40,833 nt of DNA from Bacteroidales bacterium. Its GTDB lineage: Bacteria > Bacteroidota > Bacteroidia > Bacteroidales > VadinHA17. The translations under genes were made by a program, and so were the position numbers. Below the pieces are notes generated by a model. That model was given only the letters and a program-made list of their open reading frames with translations, was not told the DNA's origin and did no database searches. The stretch lies in assembly GCA_024763075.1 (NCBI GenBank), contig JANTGF010000036.1, positions 1 through 40,833 of the forward strand, given 5' to 3'. Numbering within the stretch: the first letter of the stretch is position 1; each line of letters opens with the position of its first letter. Below, piece after piece: positions 24,820 to 34,106 of this stretch.

Positions 24820-25911
24820 TTGAAATACGTTGAAGAATACCGTGATTTAAGACTGGTCAGGAAGATCTCTGAAGAGATTAAAAAAGTAGTAAGCCAACCC
24901 TGGGTAATCATGGAGATTTGTGGGGGACAAACTCATTCCATTCTGAAATATAATCTGGAAGAATTTCTCCCAAAGGAAATTAGTCTGGTACATGGTCCGG
25001 GTTGCCCGGTCTGTGTTACTTCGCTGGAATTAATTGATAAAGCAATTAAAATTGCATCGGAAAAAGATGTGATCATGAGTTCTTTTGGAGATATGCTGCG
25101 TGTACCTGGTTCGGAAAAAGACCTGTTGCAGGTAAAAGCAGAAGGCGGAGATGTTAGGATGGTCTATTCCCCATTGGATGCCATAAAACTGGCAAAAGAA
25201 AATCCTGATAAAAAAGTGGTTTTTTTTGCAGTTGGCTTTGAAACCACAGCTCCTGCCAATGCCTTGTCGGTAGTTGAAGCAAAAAGACAGGGAGTGACGA
25301 ATTATTCTATCCTGAGCTCGCATGTACTGGTTCCACCTGCCATTGAAGCGATATTATCCTCACCGGATTCAAGAATTCAGGGCTTCCTGGCAGCGGGTCA
25401 TGTTTGTACAATTATGGGCTACGAGGAATATATTCCCTTAGCAAAAAAATACAAAGTACCGATTGTGATTACGGGCTTTGAACCTGTGGATATTCTGCAG
25501 GGAATACTCGCCACGGTAAAACAACTGGAAAATGGAGAAGCTGTGGTAGAAAACCAGTACTCCAGAGTTGTTAGCAGAGAAGGAAATATTCCGGCACAAA
25601 AACTATTGAAGGATGTTTTCAGGGTCATTGACCGGAAGTGGAGGGGAATCGGGAATATACCCAGGAGTGGTTTTGCCCTGGCAGAAAAATTTGCCGGTTT
25701 TGATGCAGATAAAATTTTCGACCTGGGAAAAATTATTAGTCCTGAGTCTCCTTTATGCATTGCAGGTGAAGTCCTGCAGGGTCATAAAAAGCCTACGGAT
25801 TGCCCTGCATTTGGAAAAGAATGTAGTCCGGAAAACCCACTGGGAGCACCTATGGTTTCTTCGGAAGGAGCTTGTGCTGCTTATTTCCATTACAGAAAAA
25901 TAAGAAATTAA
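24820..25911 (+). CDS. hypD: Hydrogenase maturation iron-sulfur protein HypD
   Basis: 363 residues. The start is a TTG at 24820, supported by the family N-terminus M-K-Y-x-x-E-Y-R-D. Conserved motifs: E-I-C-G-G-Q-T-H-S (C34), [10 protein letters not shown] (C62, C65), [11 protein letters not shown] (about 134-144), [24 protein letters not shown], and the C-terminal Cys-rich [19 protein letters not shown] that holds the [4Fe-4S] cluster. HypD is the scaffold that receives CN and CO on iron together with HypC. It is 54 bp downstream of hypC in the same direction. Full length for the family. Confidence 0.95.
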   Translation: MKYVEEYRDLRLVRKISEEIKKVVSQPWVIMEICGGQTHSILKYNLEEFLPKEISLVHGPGCPVCVTSLELIDKAIKIASEKDVIMSSFGDMLRVPGSEKDLLQVKAEGGDVRMVYSPLDAIKLAKENPDKKVVFFAVGFETTAPANALSVVEAKRQGVTNYSILSSHVLVPPAIEAILSSPDSRIQGFLAAGHVCTIMGYEEYIPLAKKYKVPIVITGFEPVDILQGILATVKQLENGEAVVENQYSRVVSREGNIPAQKLLKDVFRVIDRKWRGIGNIPRSGFALAEKFAGFDADKIFDLGKIISPESPLCIAGEVLQGHKKPTDCPAFGKECSPENPLGAPMVSSEGACAAYFHYRKIRN

Positions 25912-26219
25912 GAAATGAATTAAAATTCAAAATGAGCTAAAATTTAAATTGCCAAAAATTCTAAATGAGCAAAAATGAAGAATAATAGTTTATATATTCG
26001 GTATTAATTTAGGCATTTCAAAATTCAAAATGACTAAAATAAAAATTAACAAATTACATCGCATATTTCTATTAGTATAAGTTTCTTATCAATAATATTT
26101 TCCGCCCAAAACAATGGGACAAGCTGTATGTTTTTTGGCACTATAGGCATTTTAAGTATTTTAGGCATTTATTAACTTTAGGCATTTTAAGTATTTTAAG
26201 TATTTTAGGCATTTATTTT
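25912..26219. repeat. AT-rich repeat-filled spacer between hypD and hypE
   Basis: This 308-bp gap has no gene. It carries a TGACTAAAAT at 26031-26040 and, from about 26137 to the hypE start codon, repeats of ATTTTAGGCATTT and TTTTAAGTATTTTA (exact ATTTTAGGCA at 26158 and 26202), the reverse complement of the word repeated at 8689-8858. In both places the sense strand of the flanking genes carries the T-rich ATTTTAGGCA form. Confidence 0.8.
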
Positions 26220-27254
26220 ATGAATCTATCCTGTCCGGTACCAATAACCAACTATGATCAGGTAACCCTTGCCCACGGTGGCGGAGGAAGTCTTTCCAAT
26301 CAACTGATTGAAAAAATGTTCCTGGCTGAACTTTCCAATCCCCTGTTGAATGAGGGACATGACGGAGCCATTTTTGATCTTCCCGGGAAACTGGCCTTTT
26401 CAACTGATTCCTTTGTTGTAGATCCCATTTTTTTTCCGGGGGGTGATATTGGTGATCTGGCGGTTAACGGTACCGTGAATGATGTAGTTTGTTGTGGCGC
26501 TATTCCCAAATATCTCTCTCTGGGTCTGATTATTGAAGAAGGTTTCTCAATGGAAGAGCTTTGGGCAGTGATTCAATCCATTGGAAAAGCTGTCAGGAAG
26601 GCAGGTGTTCAAATTGTTACGGGAGATACAAAAGTTGTAGAAAAAGGGAAAGGGGATAAAATTTTCATTAATACCTCAGGAATCGGGTGGATCCCAAAAG
26701 AAAGAGATATTTCTCCAAAGCGATGCCGGCCAGGAGATGTGATCCTGATTAACGGAAACATTGCAGAACATGGGGTTGCAATTATGTCATCAAGGGAAGG
26801 ACTGGAATTTGAAACCAGCATTCGAAGTGATACCATGGCACTAAACGGCTTGATTGAAGATGTATTTAAAGTTACAAGGGAGGTTCATGTGCTTAGGGAT
26901 CCTACCCGGGGAGGAGTTTCCAGTGCCTTAAATGAAATCGCCAAATCTGCCGGAGTGGGTATTGAGATCGATGAAACGGCCATTCCTCTGGCCGAAGAAG
27001 TAAAAGGAGCCTGTGAAATTCTGGGTCTGGATCCTTTATACATTGCAAATGAAGGTAAGATTCTTGTCATTTTGCCTGAGAAAGAAGCAAGTGCAGCACT
27101 CAAAGCCATGCAAAACCATCCGGAAGGTAAGAAATCTGCAATTATCGGAAAAGTCACCTCTGATATGCCCGGAATTCTGAGAATGAAGACTTCCGTAGGA
27201 AGTACCCGTATTGTGGATATGATCACAGGTGAACAACTTCCCAGGATTTGCTGA
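26220..27254 (+). CDS. hypE: Carbamoyl-phosphate-dependent hydrogenase maturation protein HypE
   Basis: 344 residues, normal for HypE. It starts with the AIR-synthase-like H-G-G-G-G (19-23), has D-G-A-I-F-D and S-T-D-S-F-V-V-D in the ATP-binding half, VNGTVNDVVCCGA (about 83-95), G-D-T-K-V-V, and DPTRGGVSSALNE (about 224-236). It ends in P-R-I-C, the essential C-terminal Cys that is carbamoylated by HypF and dehydrated to thiocyanate for transfer to iron. No hypF, hypA, hypB or hydrogenase genes are in the window. The leader consists of repeat sequence up to the ATG. Confidence 0.95.
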   Translation: MNLSCPVPITNYDQVTLAHGGGGSLSNQLIEKMFLAELSNPLLNEGHDGAIFDLPGKLAFSTDSFVVDPIFFPGGDIGDLAVNGTVNDVVCCGAIPKYLSLGLIIEEGFSMEELWAVIQSIGKAVRKAGVQIVTGDTKVVEKGKGDKIFINTSGIGWIPKERDISPKRCRPGDVILINGNIAEHGVAIMSSREGLEFETSIRSDTMALNGLIEDVFKVTREVHVLRDPTRGGVSSALNEIAKSAGVGIEIDETAIPLAEEVKGACEILGLDPLYIANEGKILVILPEKEASAALKAMQNHPEGKKSAIIGKVTSDMPGILRMKTSVGSTRIVDMITGEQLPRIC

Positions 27255-27329
27255 TCAGGGGAAGATTCAAAAAGTTATTAACCAAATATACATTCCGTAA
27301 AAGTGTCTGGAATGAAGAATTAATCAGAT

Positions 27330-28217
27330 ATGAAGGCCTTTTCAGTGATTACTGCATCTATGGAGGATCAGAACAACCGTGTTCGGGAAAAACTGCACAA
27401 AAGATTACTACAAGGTAAAATCATTGTAATTACAGGTGGCTCACAGGGCATGGGGTTTGCAACTGCAAAAAGGGCAGCCCTGCTTGGGGCCAGCCTGTGC
27501 CTGATAGCACGCCGGGAAGAAAGGCTAAAAGCTGCAGCAGAAGAAATAAACAAGTTACAGGAACATGGTCAGTTCGTTGCCTACATATCTTGTGACGCCA
27601 CCTTGATGGATGAATTAAAACCAAAGATGGAAGCCTTTATCCTGGAATATGATACACCTGATTTTCTGATCAATGCAGCAGGGTACGCTTATCCACAATA
27701 CGTTGAAAAATTATCTATTGATGATTTCCGCAGCAATATGGATGTAAATTATTACAGCCAGCTTGTTCCCATCCTTATACTTTTACCATTTTTTATGAAA
27801 TCCAAAAAGGGACACATCGTTAATATTGCATCAGTTCTTGGATTTATGGGAATGATGGGATATGCAGCCTATACACCGACAAAATACGCTATTGTTGGCT
27901 TAAGTGAAAACCTCCGGAATGAATTGAAACCTCATTCGATAAATGTTTCAGTAGTATTCCCACCGGATACGGACACAGAAGGTTTTAAACATGAGAACCA
28001 AAGCAAACCACAGGAAACCAGATATATGTCAGAAGGTGCAAAACTATTGTCACCTGATGAGGTTGCCAAAGTCCTGATAAAAGGCATATTGAAAAAAAGG
28101 TTTTTCATTTTCCCTGGTGAATCCGGATTCATTTATCATATAAACCGGCTCTTTCCCCGGTTCATTCGGTATTATATGGACCGAAGCCTGAAAAAATCAA
28201 GAAATAAAATACATTAA
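27330..28217 (+). CDS. SDR, 3-ketodihydrosphingosine reductase-like
   Basis: 295 residues of the classical SDR fold: TGGSQGMG (35-42, cofactor), NAAG (115-118), S168, and Y181-x3-K185 as catalytic residues; A-R-R-E-E-R-L after beta-2 favours NADPH. T-G-G-S-Q-G-M-G, A-A-G-Y-A-Y-P-Q-Y and the C-terminal basic, hydrophobic tail (LFPRFIRYYMDRSLKK) resemble eukaryotic KDSR, which reduces 3-ketosphinganine to sphinganine at a membrane. The gene is 10 bp before serine palmitoyltransferase, which makes the product, so the two catalyse consecutive steps. An alternative start is M11 (27360). A different ketone substrate cannot be excluded from sequence alone. Confidence 0.75.
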   Translation: MKAFSVITASMEDQNNRVREKLHKRLLQGKIIVITGGSQGMGFATAKRAALLGASLCLIARREERLKAAAEEINKLQEHGQFVAYISCDATLMDELKPKMEAFILEYDTPDFLINAAGYAYPQYVEKLSIDDFRSNMDVNYYSQLVPILILLPFFMKSKKGHIVNIASVLGFMGMMGYAAYTPTKYAIVGLSENLRNELKPHSINVSVVFPPDTDTEGFKHENQSKPQETRYMSEGAKLLSPDEVAKVLIKGILKKRFFIFPGESGFIYHINRLFPRFIRYYMDRSLKKSRNKIH

Positions 28218-28227
28218 AACTTCTAAT

Positions 28228-29409
28228 ATGGCTGATATTTTTGATAAAGCATACAATTATACCATTGCTAAAGAAGCAATAAAAAAGGGTTATTACCCAT
28301 ATTTCCTGGAGATGAGCAGCAATGAAGGCACAGAATCCGTCTATAAGGGGAAAAGGGTAATTATGTGTGGATCAAATAATTACCTTGGCCTCACTATTCA
28401 CCCAAAAGTAATAGAGGCTGCCATTCAGGCCACACGTGAACAGGGAACGAGCTGCACCGGCTCAAGGTTTCTGAATGGGAATCTGAAGCTACATCACAAA
28501 CTGGAAGAAGAACTGGCAAAATGGGTTGGCAAGGAATCCGCACTGATCTTTTCCACCGGAATGCAGGTAAACCTGGGTGTGATCAGTGCGCTAATCAACA
28601 GAAATGAAGTGATCATTCTGGATAAGGAAGCCCACGCAAGCATTGTTGACGGTTCTATTCTTTCAATGGGGGACATCAGAAGATTTGCACACAATGATAT
28701 GCAAAGCTTTGAACGGATCCTGGCCGGGGTTCCTAAAGATAAAGCAAAACTGGTTGTTGTAGACGGATTATACAGTATGGGTGGAGACCTGGCTCAACTA
28801 CCGGAAATTGTTTCCCTATGCAAAAAATACAAGGCAAGGATTATGGTAGATGATGCCCATGGAATGGGTGTTATGGGTGAAGGACATGGTACTGTCGCTC
28901 ATTTCGGACTTTCGGATGAAATTGACCTGATCATGTCCACTTTTAGTAAATCTTTTGCCTCTTTAGGTGGGTTTATTGCCGGGGATGAACAAGTCATTCA
29001 TTATATCAGACACCATGCCCGCAGCCTGATTTTCAGTGCCAGTATAACACCTGCAAATACTGCTGCGGCCATGGCATCACTCAGGGTAATGCAGGAAGAA
29101 CCTGAACGGATAAAAAGAGTGAATGAAAACGGTAAGAAAATGCGGAACGGATTAAAGAAAATGGGATTTAACATTGGAAATTCAGTATCTCCCATTGTCC
29201 CTATTCTTATAGGTGATGATATGGAAACCATTTCCGTTTGGTGGGCTCTTCTGGAACATGGTGTTTATGTAAATGCCATACTATCGCCCGCTGTTCCTAA
29301 AGGAAATCAACTCCTTCGTACCAGTTATATGGCTTCTCATTCAAACGAACAGTTGGACAGGGTGCTGGAAATATTTGAAAAAACAGGAAAAGAAACCGGC
29401 CTTATTTAA
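28228..29409 (+). CDS. spt: Serine palmitoyltransferase-like alpha-oxoamine synthase
   Basis: 393 residues of the PLP-dependent alpha-oxoamine synthase family: SNNYLGL (49-55), T-G-S-R-F-L-N-G (77-84), H136 (PLP stacking, in EAHASIVDG), DDAHG (208-212), and the PLP lysine K241 in STFSKSFASLGG. The G-S-R-F-L-N-G-N-L-K-L-H-H and overall length match the bacterial serine palmitoyltransferase of sphingolipid-producing Bacteroidota more than BioF or KBL. It condenses L-serine with palmitoyl-CoA to give 3-ketosphinganine. The directly upstream KDSR-like SDR is the expected next enzyme. BioF/KBL remain less likely options. Confidence 0.8.
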   Translation: MADIFDKAYNYTIAKEAIKKGYYPYFLEMSSNEGTESVYKGKRVIMCGSNNYLGLTIHPKVIEAAIQATREQGTSCTGSRFLNGNLKLHHKLEEELAKWVGKESALIFSTGMQVNLGVISALINRNEVIILDKEAHASIVDGSILSMGDIRRFAHNDMQSFERILAGVPKDKAKLVVVDGLYSMGGDLAQLPEIVSLCKKYKARIMVDDAHGMGVMGEGHGTVAHFGLSDEIDLIMSTFSKSFASLGGFIAGDEQVIHYIRHHARSLIFSASITPANTAAAMASLRVMQEEPERIKRVNENGKKMRNGLKKMGFNIGNSVSPIVPILIGDDMETISVWWALLEHGVYVNAILSPAVPKGNQLLRTSYMASHSNEQLDRVLEIFEKTGKETGLI

Positions 29410-29547
29410 GCCGGATGGAAATGAAGTAGCTTTCTGAAATACATCAGGGAAATTGCTGTTATTTTGAATTTTTTTTCAATAAATCAAATTTTTAAATACC
29501 TTTAAATCGATTTATTTTTCATGGATCTTAAACAAAAACCTTTTATT

Positions 29548-30432
29548 ATGAAGACATTCATCCGTATATCTTTCTTCTCGCTTATTATTTTCTCTCTTTT
29601 TGTCACGGCCTGCAAAAACAATGGGAAATCAGACAAATCAGGAGAAAAAACAAAATCACTAAGCCTTGTTACACCGGAATCATTAGGATGGAATCTGGGA
29701 GCACAGCTATGGACCTTCAGAAAATTCACGCTGGCGGAAGCTTTTGGAAAAATGCAAAATCTTGGGCTTAAGTATGCTGAGTTGTATAATGGTCAGGAAA
29801 TAGGCGGGGATATTGAAGGAAAAATAGATTTTAAAATGAGTCCTGAATTGCGTAATAAAGTATTGGAGCTTGCAAAATCCTATAATATAAAAATTGTTCA
29901 GTTTGGAGTAATATCAGCCAATAATGAAAATGACTGGAGGCAGCTTTTTGAGTTTGCCAAAGCAATGGGAATACAGGTGCTTACCTCTGAACCCGCAAAA
30001 AAGGATTTGGGTATGGTAAATCAACTGGCCAACGAGTATAATATCAGAATTGCCATTCATAACCACCCCCAACCTTCTCATTATTGGAATCCTGACTCTG
30101 TACTTATTGCTGCAGAAGGACATAATATGATTGGTTCATGTGCAGATATCGGCCATTGGAAACGTTCCGGTCTTGATCCCGTGGAATGTATGCAAAAGCT
30201 GAAGGGAAAAATTTTCACCATCCATGTAAAAGACATTGAAAAAGCAGAAAAATCTGCCGAAGATGTAGTCTGGGGTACCGGTGTTTGTAACTTTAAAGGA
30301 GTGATGGAGGAAGCAAAAAAGCAAAACTTTAAAGGTACCTGGTCAATTGAATATGAAGCCCATCCGGAAGATCCGGTTCCGTACATTGAAAAATCACTGG
30401 ATTATTTCAATAATACGGTTAAGGGCATTTAA
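29548..30432 (+). CDS. Lipoprotein sugar phosphate isomerase/epimerase (xylose isomerase-like TIM barrel)
   Basis: 294 residues from the ATG at 29548; an ATG at 29521 would add nine residues before the signal. The N-terminus is a lipoprotein signal (K-T-F-I-R, hydrophobic ISFFSLIIFSLF, lipobox VTAC), followed by a Ser/Lys linker. The mature part has LGWNLGAQLWTFRKF, a histidine-rich strand IAIHNHPQPSHYW, G-S-C-A-D-I-G-H-W and F-T-I-H-V-K-D, all metal-ligand strands of the AP-endonuclease-2/xylose-isomerase family, and ends with W-S-I-E-Y-E-A-H-P-E-D-P. Export of such an isomerase-fold protein is frequent in Bacteroidota glycan loci, but substrates are unknown. It is preceded by an A/T-rich spacer; a neighbouring hydrolase fragment follows. 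Confidence 0.8.
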   Translation: MKTFIRISFFSLIIFSLFVTACKNNGKSDKSGEKTKSLSLVTPESLGWNLGAQLWTFRKFTLAEAFGKMQNLGLKYAELYNGQEIGGDIEGKIDFKMSPELRNKVLELAKSYNIKIVQFGVISANNENDWRQLFEFAKAMGIQVLTSEPAKKDLGMVNQLANEYNIRIAIHNHPQPSHYWNPDSVLIAAEGHNMIGSCADIGHWKRSGLDPVECMQKLKGKIFTIHVKDIEKAEKSAEDVVWGTGVCNFKGVMEEAKKQNFKGTWSIEYEAHPEDPVPYIEKSLDYFNNTVKGI

Positions 30433-30561
30433 TTACTGAAAAAATGGCGGGATTATCATTCCCCTGTTCTGAATATTACCAAAATGCCATAAGTATGTTT
30501 TAAGAATCTATGGGAGGCAAACCAATTTCATATTTAATATCTGTTTCCTTTCTTTATTTTT

Positions 30562-31410
30562 CTTGACTGGCGATACCCATATAGCGAAGAAATGATCGAA
30601 TGGTTCAGGGATGATGTGGAGAACAGCAATAAAAAATGGAAATTTGTGATCATGCACCGTCCCACTTACAATCTTGGCGGACACAGATCAGACTGGGGAA
30701 AAGAGATCTGGCCTGATCTTTTTGAAACTTATAAAATTGACATGGTTTTTTCAGGGCATTCCCATCTTTATGAGCGATTTTTTCCCACTGGAGGAATGAA
30801 AAGTAAAAAAGGACAACCCGTTACTTACATAACAACCGGCGGAGCCGGAGCCTCTTTGTATGAATCCAACCCTAATCCGGTTTTGGCCTTTTCCGAATCC
30901 ATCCATCATTTTCTTAATGTAAAAATCGACAGGAATAAATTAGAAATAATTGCCATGAGTGTAAATGGTGAAATACTTGATTCCGTATCCTGGACAAAAG
31001 TAAATGGAAAGCATGATCCGCATTATCGCGCCATGGTAATCCCCCGGGAAGAACTTGATCTGATCAATGTATTTAACGGGCCTGTTTCGGCAAGAATGAA
31101 TAAACTGCCTATGGTAAAAGTACCGTATGAACCCACCCTGGAACTATCACCGGTGAACGTGTATGAAGATATTAGTTTTACCATTCACCTTGCAGAAGAA
31201 TCCCGGGAGTATTATAAAATGGAAGCTGTTTCGGGCATTGTTAAAGCCGGGTCAGACCTTCGTGTTCCTTTAAAAATTTATGGGAAATCCACACTCACTG
31301 TTACGAAGTGGGGAGAGGTAAAGCCTCCTCTTAGATTGATTGCAGAATATAAAACAAAAACTTTCAAAGGCAAACTCACCGGTGGAATGATTGAATACAT
31401 TGCATGGTAA
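30562..31410 (+). pseudogene. 5'-truncated purple acid phosphatase-like metallophosphatase
   Basis: Only the C-terminal part of a calcineurin-like phosphatase remains. An ATG at 30592 opens 272 residues, but family-like sequence extends upstream in frame (L-D-W-R-Y-P-Y-S-E-E before M-I-E-W-F) to an in-frame TAA at 30535, with no start codon. Motifs kept are V-I-M-H-R-P-T-Y-N and SGHSHLYER (about residues 53-61), which supply the second-half metal ligands. The N-terminal G-D-x-G-D and G-N-H-D blocks that bind the first metal are absent from 30433-30560 in all frames. The C-terminal 120 residues form an extra beta-rich domain. Probably non-functional; a remodelled short gene is the alternative. 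Confidence 0.7.
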
Positions 31411-31532
31411 AGCTACAGAAAATAAGAAGGGTAAAAAAAACTCAGAAACCGTTCTTAAAGCCCCCTTTAAAATACCAATATGTTTAAGCCGGAAAATTCA
31501 ATTAATTTCCTGTGATACATTACTGCAATATT

Positions 31533-32720
31533 TTAAAAAGCCTGATTAAAATTAAAATAAAAAGCAGAGGTATCTTTACCAATACCATAGTCCATTCGGA
31601 TATTCAATCCCGGAGCAATTTCAAAACGGTAACCCAATCCATAATCTGGCAAGAATTTAAAATTATTTTCAGGATCTGCATCATTACTAAAGATGGTTCC
31701 CGTACCTACCCAAACAACCGGACCATGGCGGCCGGGATCTCCCCTTTTATTTTTGAATCTGTACCTGTATTCTGAAAGAAAAAACATCATATTATTATCC
31801 CTGAACCTGCCCCATATATAGCCCCTGAAATCAAAAGGGGATCCCAACTGGGACATTTCACCATAGGGAACTTCTCCTGAGGAGAATCGTCCTTTAAAAT
31901 ACCAACCCAGCACATGGCCCTGTCCAAAATCAGTAAACTGCTTGTATTCGACCTGATATACTCTGTAATCATTCATACTCCCCAAATAATTACTGTAAAA
32001 AGAAGCCCTTAGGTCCACGAGTAAGCCCACATGTGTATCCACCGGAATATCCCGGGTATCATACCTGAAAATAGCTCCAATACCTGAATTAAACGGACGA
32101 TCATTGTATTTTTGATAAACCGGATCACCGGCTACATCTTCACTTTCATCATAACCCTCCGTATAATTCAAATCAATATTAATCCCCAGAAAATAATTCT
32201 TTTTAAACTGCCAGAAAAAGCTTGGATTGATCCACCACCACTTTCTTTTGTAGGTAGTAGTTTTATCAGAAACAGGGGGGGTTATTGCATTATTATAGCC
32301 AATTCCCCAGTAGTTATCAGGCATATTTTTAAACCAGAATTCTCCGTTTATCCTGAGCTTATCCTTCAACCAGTAAGATTTAAGAAACGAATTAAAAACA
32401 ATGGCTCCTTTCGTGGAATAAGAAACAGCCATCGGAAAGGAAGATCGCTGAATCAATGTGTCGGACGGTTTTGTTTTAAAACTCAGCATAAGCCCGGCCA
32501 AACCAAGGAATCCCAGTTCCGGAGTATATCCCGGTGCCAAAACAGGAATAAGCACTGGCTTACCACTTTTCATTTTTTGTTCGCGTTTCTCCTTTTTCTT
32601 TTCCTTTTTTAATTGCCGTTCAACTTTATCAGGAGTGACTCCAATCTCCTGTGAAGAAGAAATACCTACCCCTGAAGAAAATAATAAAACCAGAACAAAA
32701 ACAAAAAACCTGTGACCCAT
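31533..32720 (-). CDS. BamA/TamA-related (D15-type) outer-membrane beta-barrel protein
   Basis: 395 residues from the ATG at 32718-32720 (MGHRFFVFVLVLLFSS), which gives a proper signal peptide; the longer frame adds 17 atypical residues. After a Lys/Glu-rich stretch (KVERQLKKEKKKEKREQ) comes an alternating beta pattern of the bacterial surface antigen (Omp85 barrel) family: FRYDTRDIPVDTHVG, RGYIWGRFRD (the R-G-Y/F element of strand 5/6 loops) and a C-terminal Phe (FYFNFNQAF), the BAM recognition end. No POTRA domains are present, so it is a barrel-only member with unknown cargo. It is convergent with the phosphatase fragment and divergent from the AAA+ activator. Confidence 0.8.
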   Translation of the reverse strand: MGHRFFVFVLVLLFSSGVGISSSQEIGVTPDKVERQLKKEKKKEKREQKMKSGKPVLIPVLAPGYTPELGFLGLAGLMLSFKTKPSDTLIQRSSFPMAVSYSTKGAIVFNSFLKSYWLKDKLRINGEFWFKNMPDNYWGIGYNNAITPPVSDKTTTYKRKWWWINPSFFWQFKKNYFLGINIDLNYTEGYDESEDVAGDPVYQKYNDRPFNSGIGAIFRYDTRDIPVDTHVGLLVDLRASFYSNYLGSMNDYRVYQVEYKQFTDFGQGHVLGWYFKGRFSSGEVPYGEMSQLGSPFDFRGYIWGRFRDNNMMFFLSEYRYRFKNKRGDPGRHGPVVWVGTGTIFSNDADPENNFKFLPDYGLGYRFEIAPGLNIRMDYGIGKDTSAFYFNFNQAF

Positions 32721-32960
32721 GAAAATTAAAAAACCTAAAAACTCTATCTGCCAGTCAATAATTGCTGGCAAGCCGCAAAAGTAAGATTAATTTCATTAAT
32801 TTTAAAAAACATAATAATTATCAGCGTGATATGCCCTTAAATTTTAATTAAAGGAAGACTCATAAGCCTCAGAAAAATCATTTTTTTTTACATTTTAATA
32901 AAAGTATTGAAAAAATTTCATAAATTACATCCCATTGTCCTGTTTCATACCAGCTTGAAA

Positions 32961-33941
32961 ATGAAAAACTCGCTGACCATCATAACGCAAAATGAGAAAA
33001 TGATGGAGATTCTCCGGCTGATCCGGAAAATTGCCTATTCCGACAGTTCGGTGCTGCTCATTGGCGAAACAGGTGTGGGTAAAGAAGTTTTTGCAGAATA
33101 TATTTACAGAACCAGCAAGCGGGCCAATCATCCTTTTGTAAAGATCGGCTTATCCGCAATGCCTTCAGATCTAATGGCCAGTGAGTTGTTTGGGCATGAA
33201 CAAGGCTCCTTTACCAGTGCCAACCGTTTGAAGAAAGGATTACTGGAAATAGCTAGCGGAGGCACTCTTTTCCTGGATGATATTGATGATGTTCCACTCG
33301 ATATTCAGGCTAAGTTATTACGAGTACTGGAATCAGGAGAAATACTCCGTGTTGGTGGAATAAGGCCAATACCGGTAGATATCCGTCTGATTTCAGCTTC
33401 AAAGGTAGATTTAAAAGTATTGATCAAAAAGAGTTTATTCCGGGAAGACCTTTATTACCGGATTAATGTGGTGCCCATTGACATTCCTCCACTTCGTAAT
33501 CGCAGGGATGACATACCGGTACTTACAGATCATTTTTTGAGAATTTATGCTCCCGACAGGAAAATCAATGTCTCTGCTGAAGCTTTGGTCGCACTCATCA
33601 ATTACCCCTGGACAGGAAATGTAAGAGAATTGAAAAATGTGATTCAGCGGGTTGCTCTTTTTTGTAAGGATGAAATAAAAACAACAGATCTTCCCCCTGA
33701 GTTTATAATGGACTCTCCAATTATTCAGGTAGTTAAAGCCTGCAGTCTTTGTTTCTTGGAAGACCGGTTCAACTTCAATCAAATTGTTCAGTGTATTGAG
33801 TCTAACCTGATTAAAGAAGCCCTTAAAAAATCAAAGGGAAACCAGTCGGAAGCGGCCAGGCAACTGGGATTGAGTCTATCAACATTTCGCGATAAAATGC
33901 GAAAACACATTCGCACTTCCACCTGTGGTAAAACGGTCTAA
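32961..33941 (+). CDS. Sigma-54-interaction-domain AAA+ transcriptional activator with variant motifs
   Basis: 326 residues from the ATG at 32961 (a TTG at 32907 is an in-frame alternative). There is no receiver or sensory domain; the AAA+ module starts almost at once with Walker A G-E-T-G-V-G-K-E (35-42), followed by the L1 loop E-L-F-G-H-E-x-G-S-F-T-S-A (76-87), Walker B G-T-L-F-L-D-D-I-D (101-109), F-R-E-D-L-Y-Y-R-I-N-V (160-170) and G-N-V-R-E-L (219-224). A C-terminal Fis-type helix-turn-helix (about 285-318) is present. G-S-F-T-S-A differs from the sigma-54-contacting G-A-F-T-G-A, and the Walker B Glu is Asp. A C-x-x-C (261-264) precedes the Fis domain. Targets are unknown. Confidence 0.85.
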   Translation: MKNSLTIITQNEKMMEILRLIRKIAYSDSSVLLIGETGVGKEVFAEYIYRTSKRANHPFVKIGLSAMPSDLMASELFGHEQGSFTSANRLKKGLLEIASGGTLFLDDIDDVPLDIQAKLLRVLESGEILRVGGIRPIPVDIRLISASKVDLKVLIKKSLFREDLYYRINVVPIDIPPLRNRRDDIPVLTDHFLRIYAPDRKINVSAEALVALINYPWTGNVRELKNVIQRVALFCKDEIKTTDLPPEFIMDSPIIQVVKACSLCFLEDRFNFNQIVQCIESNLIKEALKKSKGNQSEAARQLGLSLSTFRDKMRKHIRTSTCGKTV

Positions 33942-33945
33942 ACTG

Positions 33946-33963
33946 AATGCAAAATGGTGCATT
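33946..33963 (+). terminator. Small hairpin after the AAA+ activator gene
   Basis: AATGCA-AAATGG-TGCATT forms a 6-bp stem 5 bp after the stop codon, followed by TTAATCCCC with no proper T tract. It is a weak terminator candidate. Confidence 0.3.
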
Positions 33964-34106
33964 TAATCCCCTCCAGCCTAAAATTAATATCCGGACCGGA
34001 AAAATAACTTTTCAAGGTTTTTAATCCGGTATTTACCAGGATATTACCTTTAACATCCGTATAATGGTTTAAACTTTTCTCAGCACAAATAAATGAGCAC
34101 ATTAAT

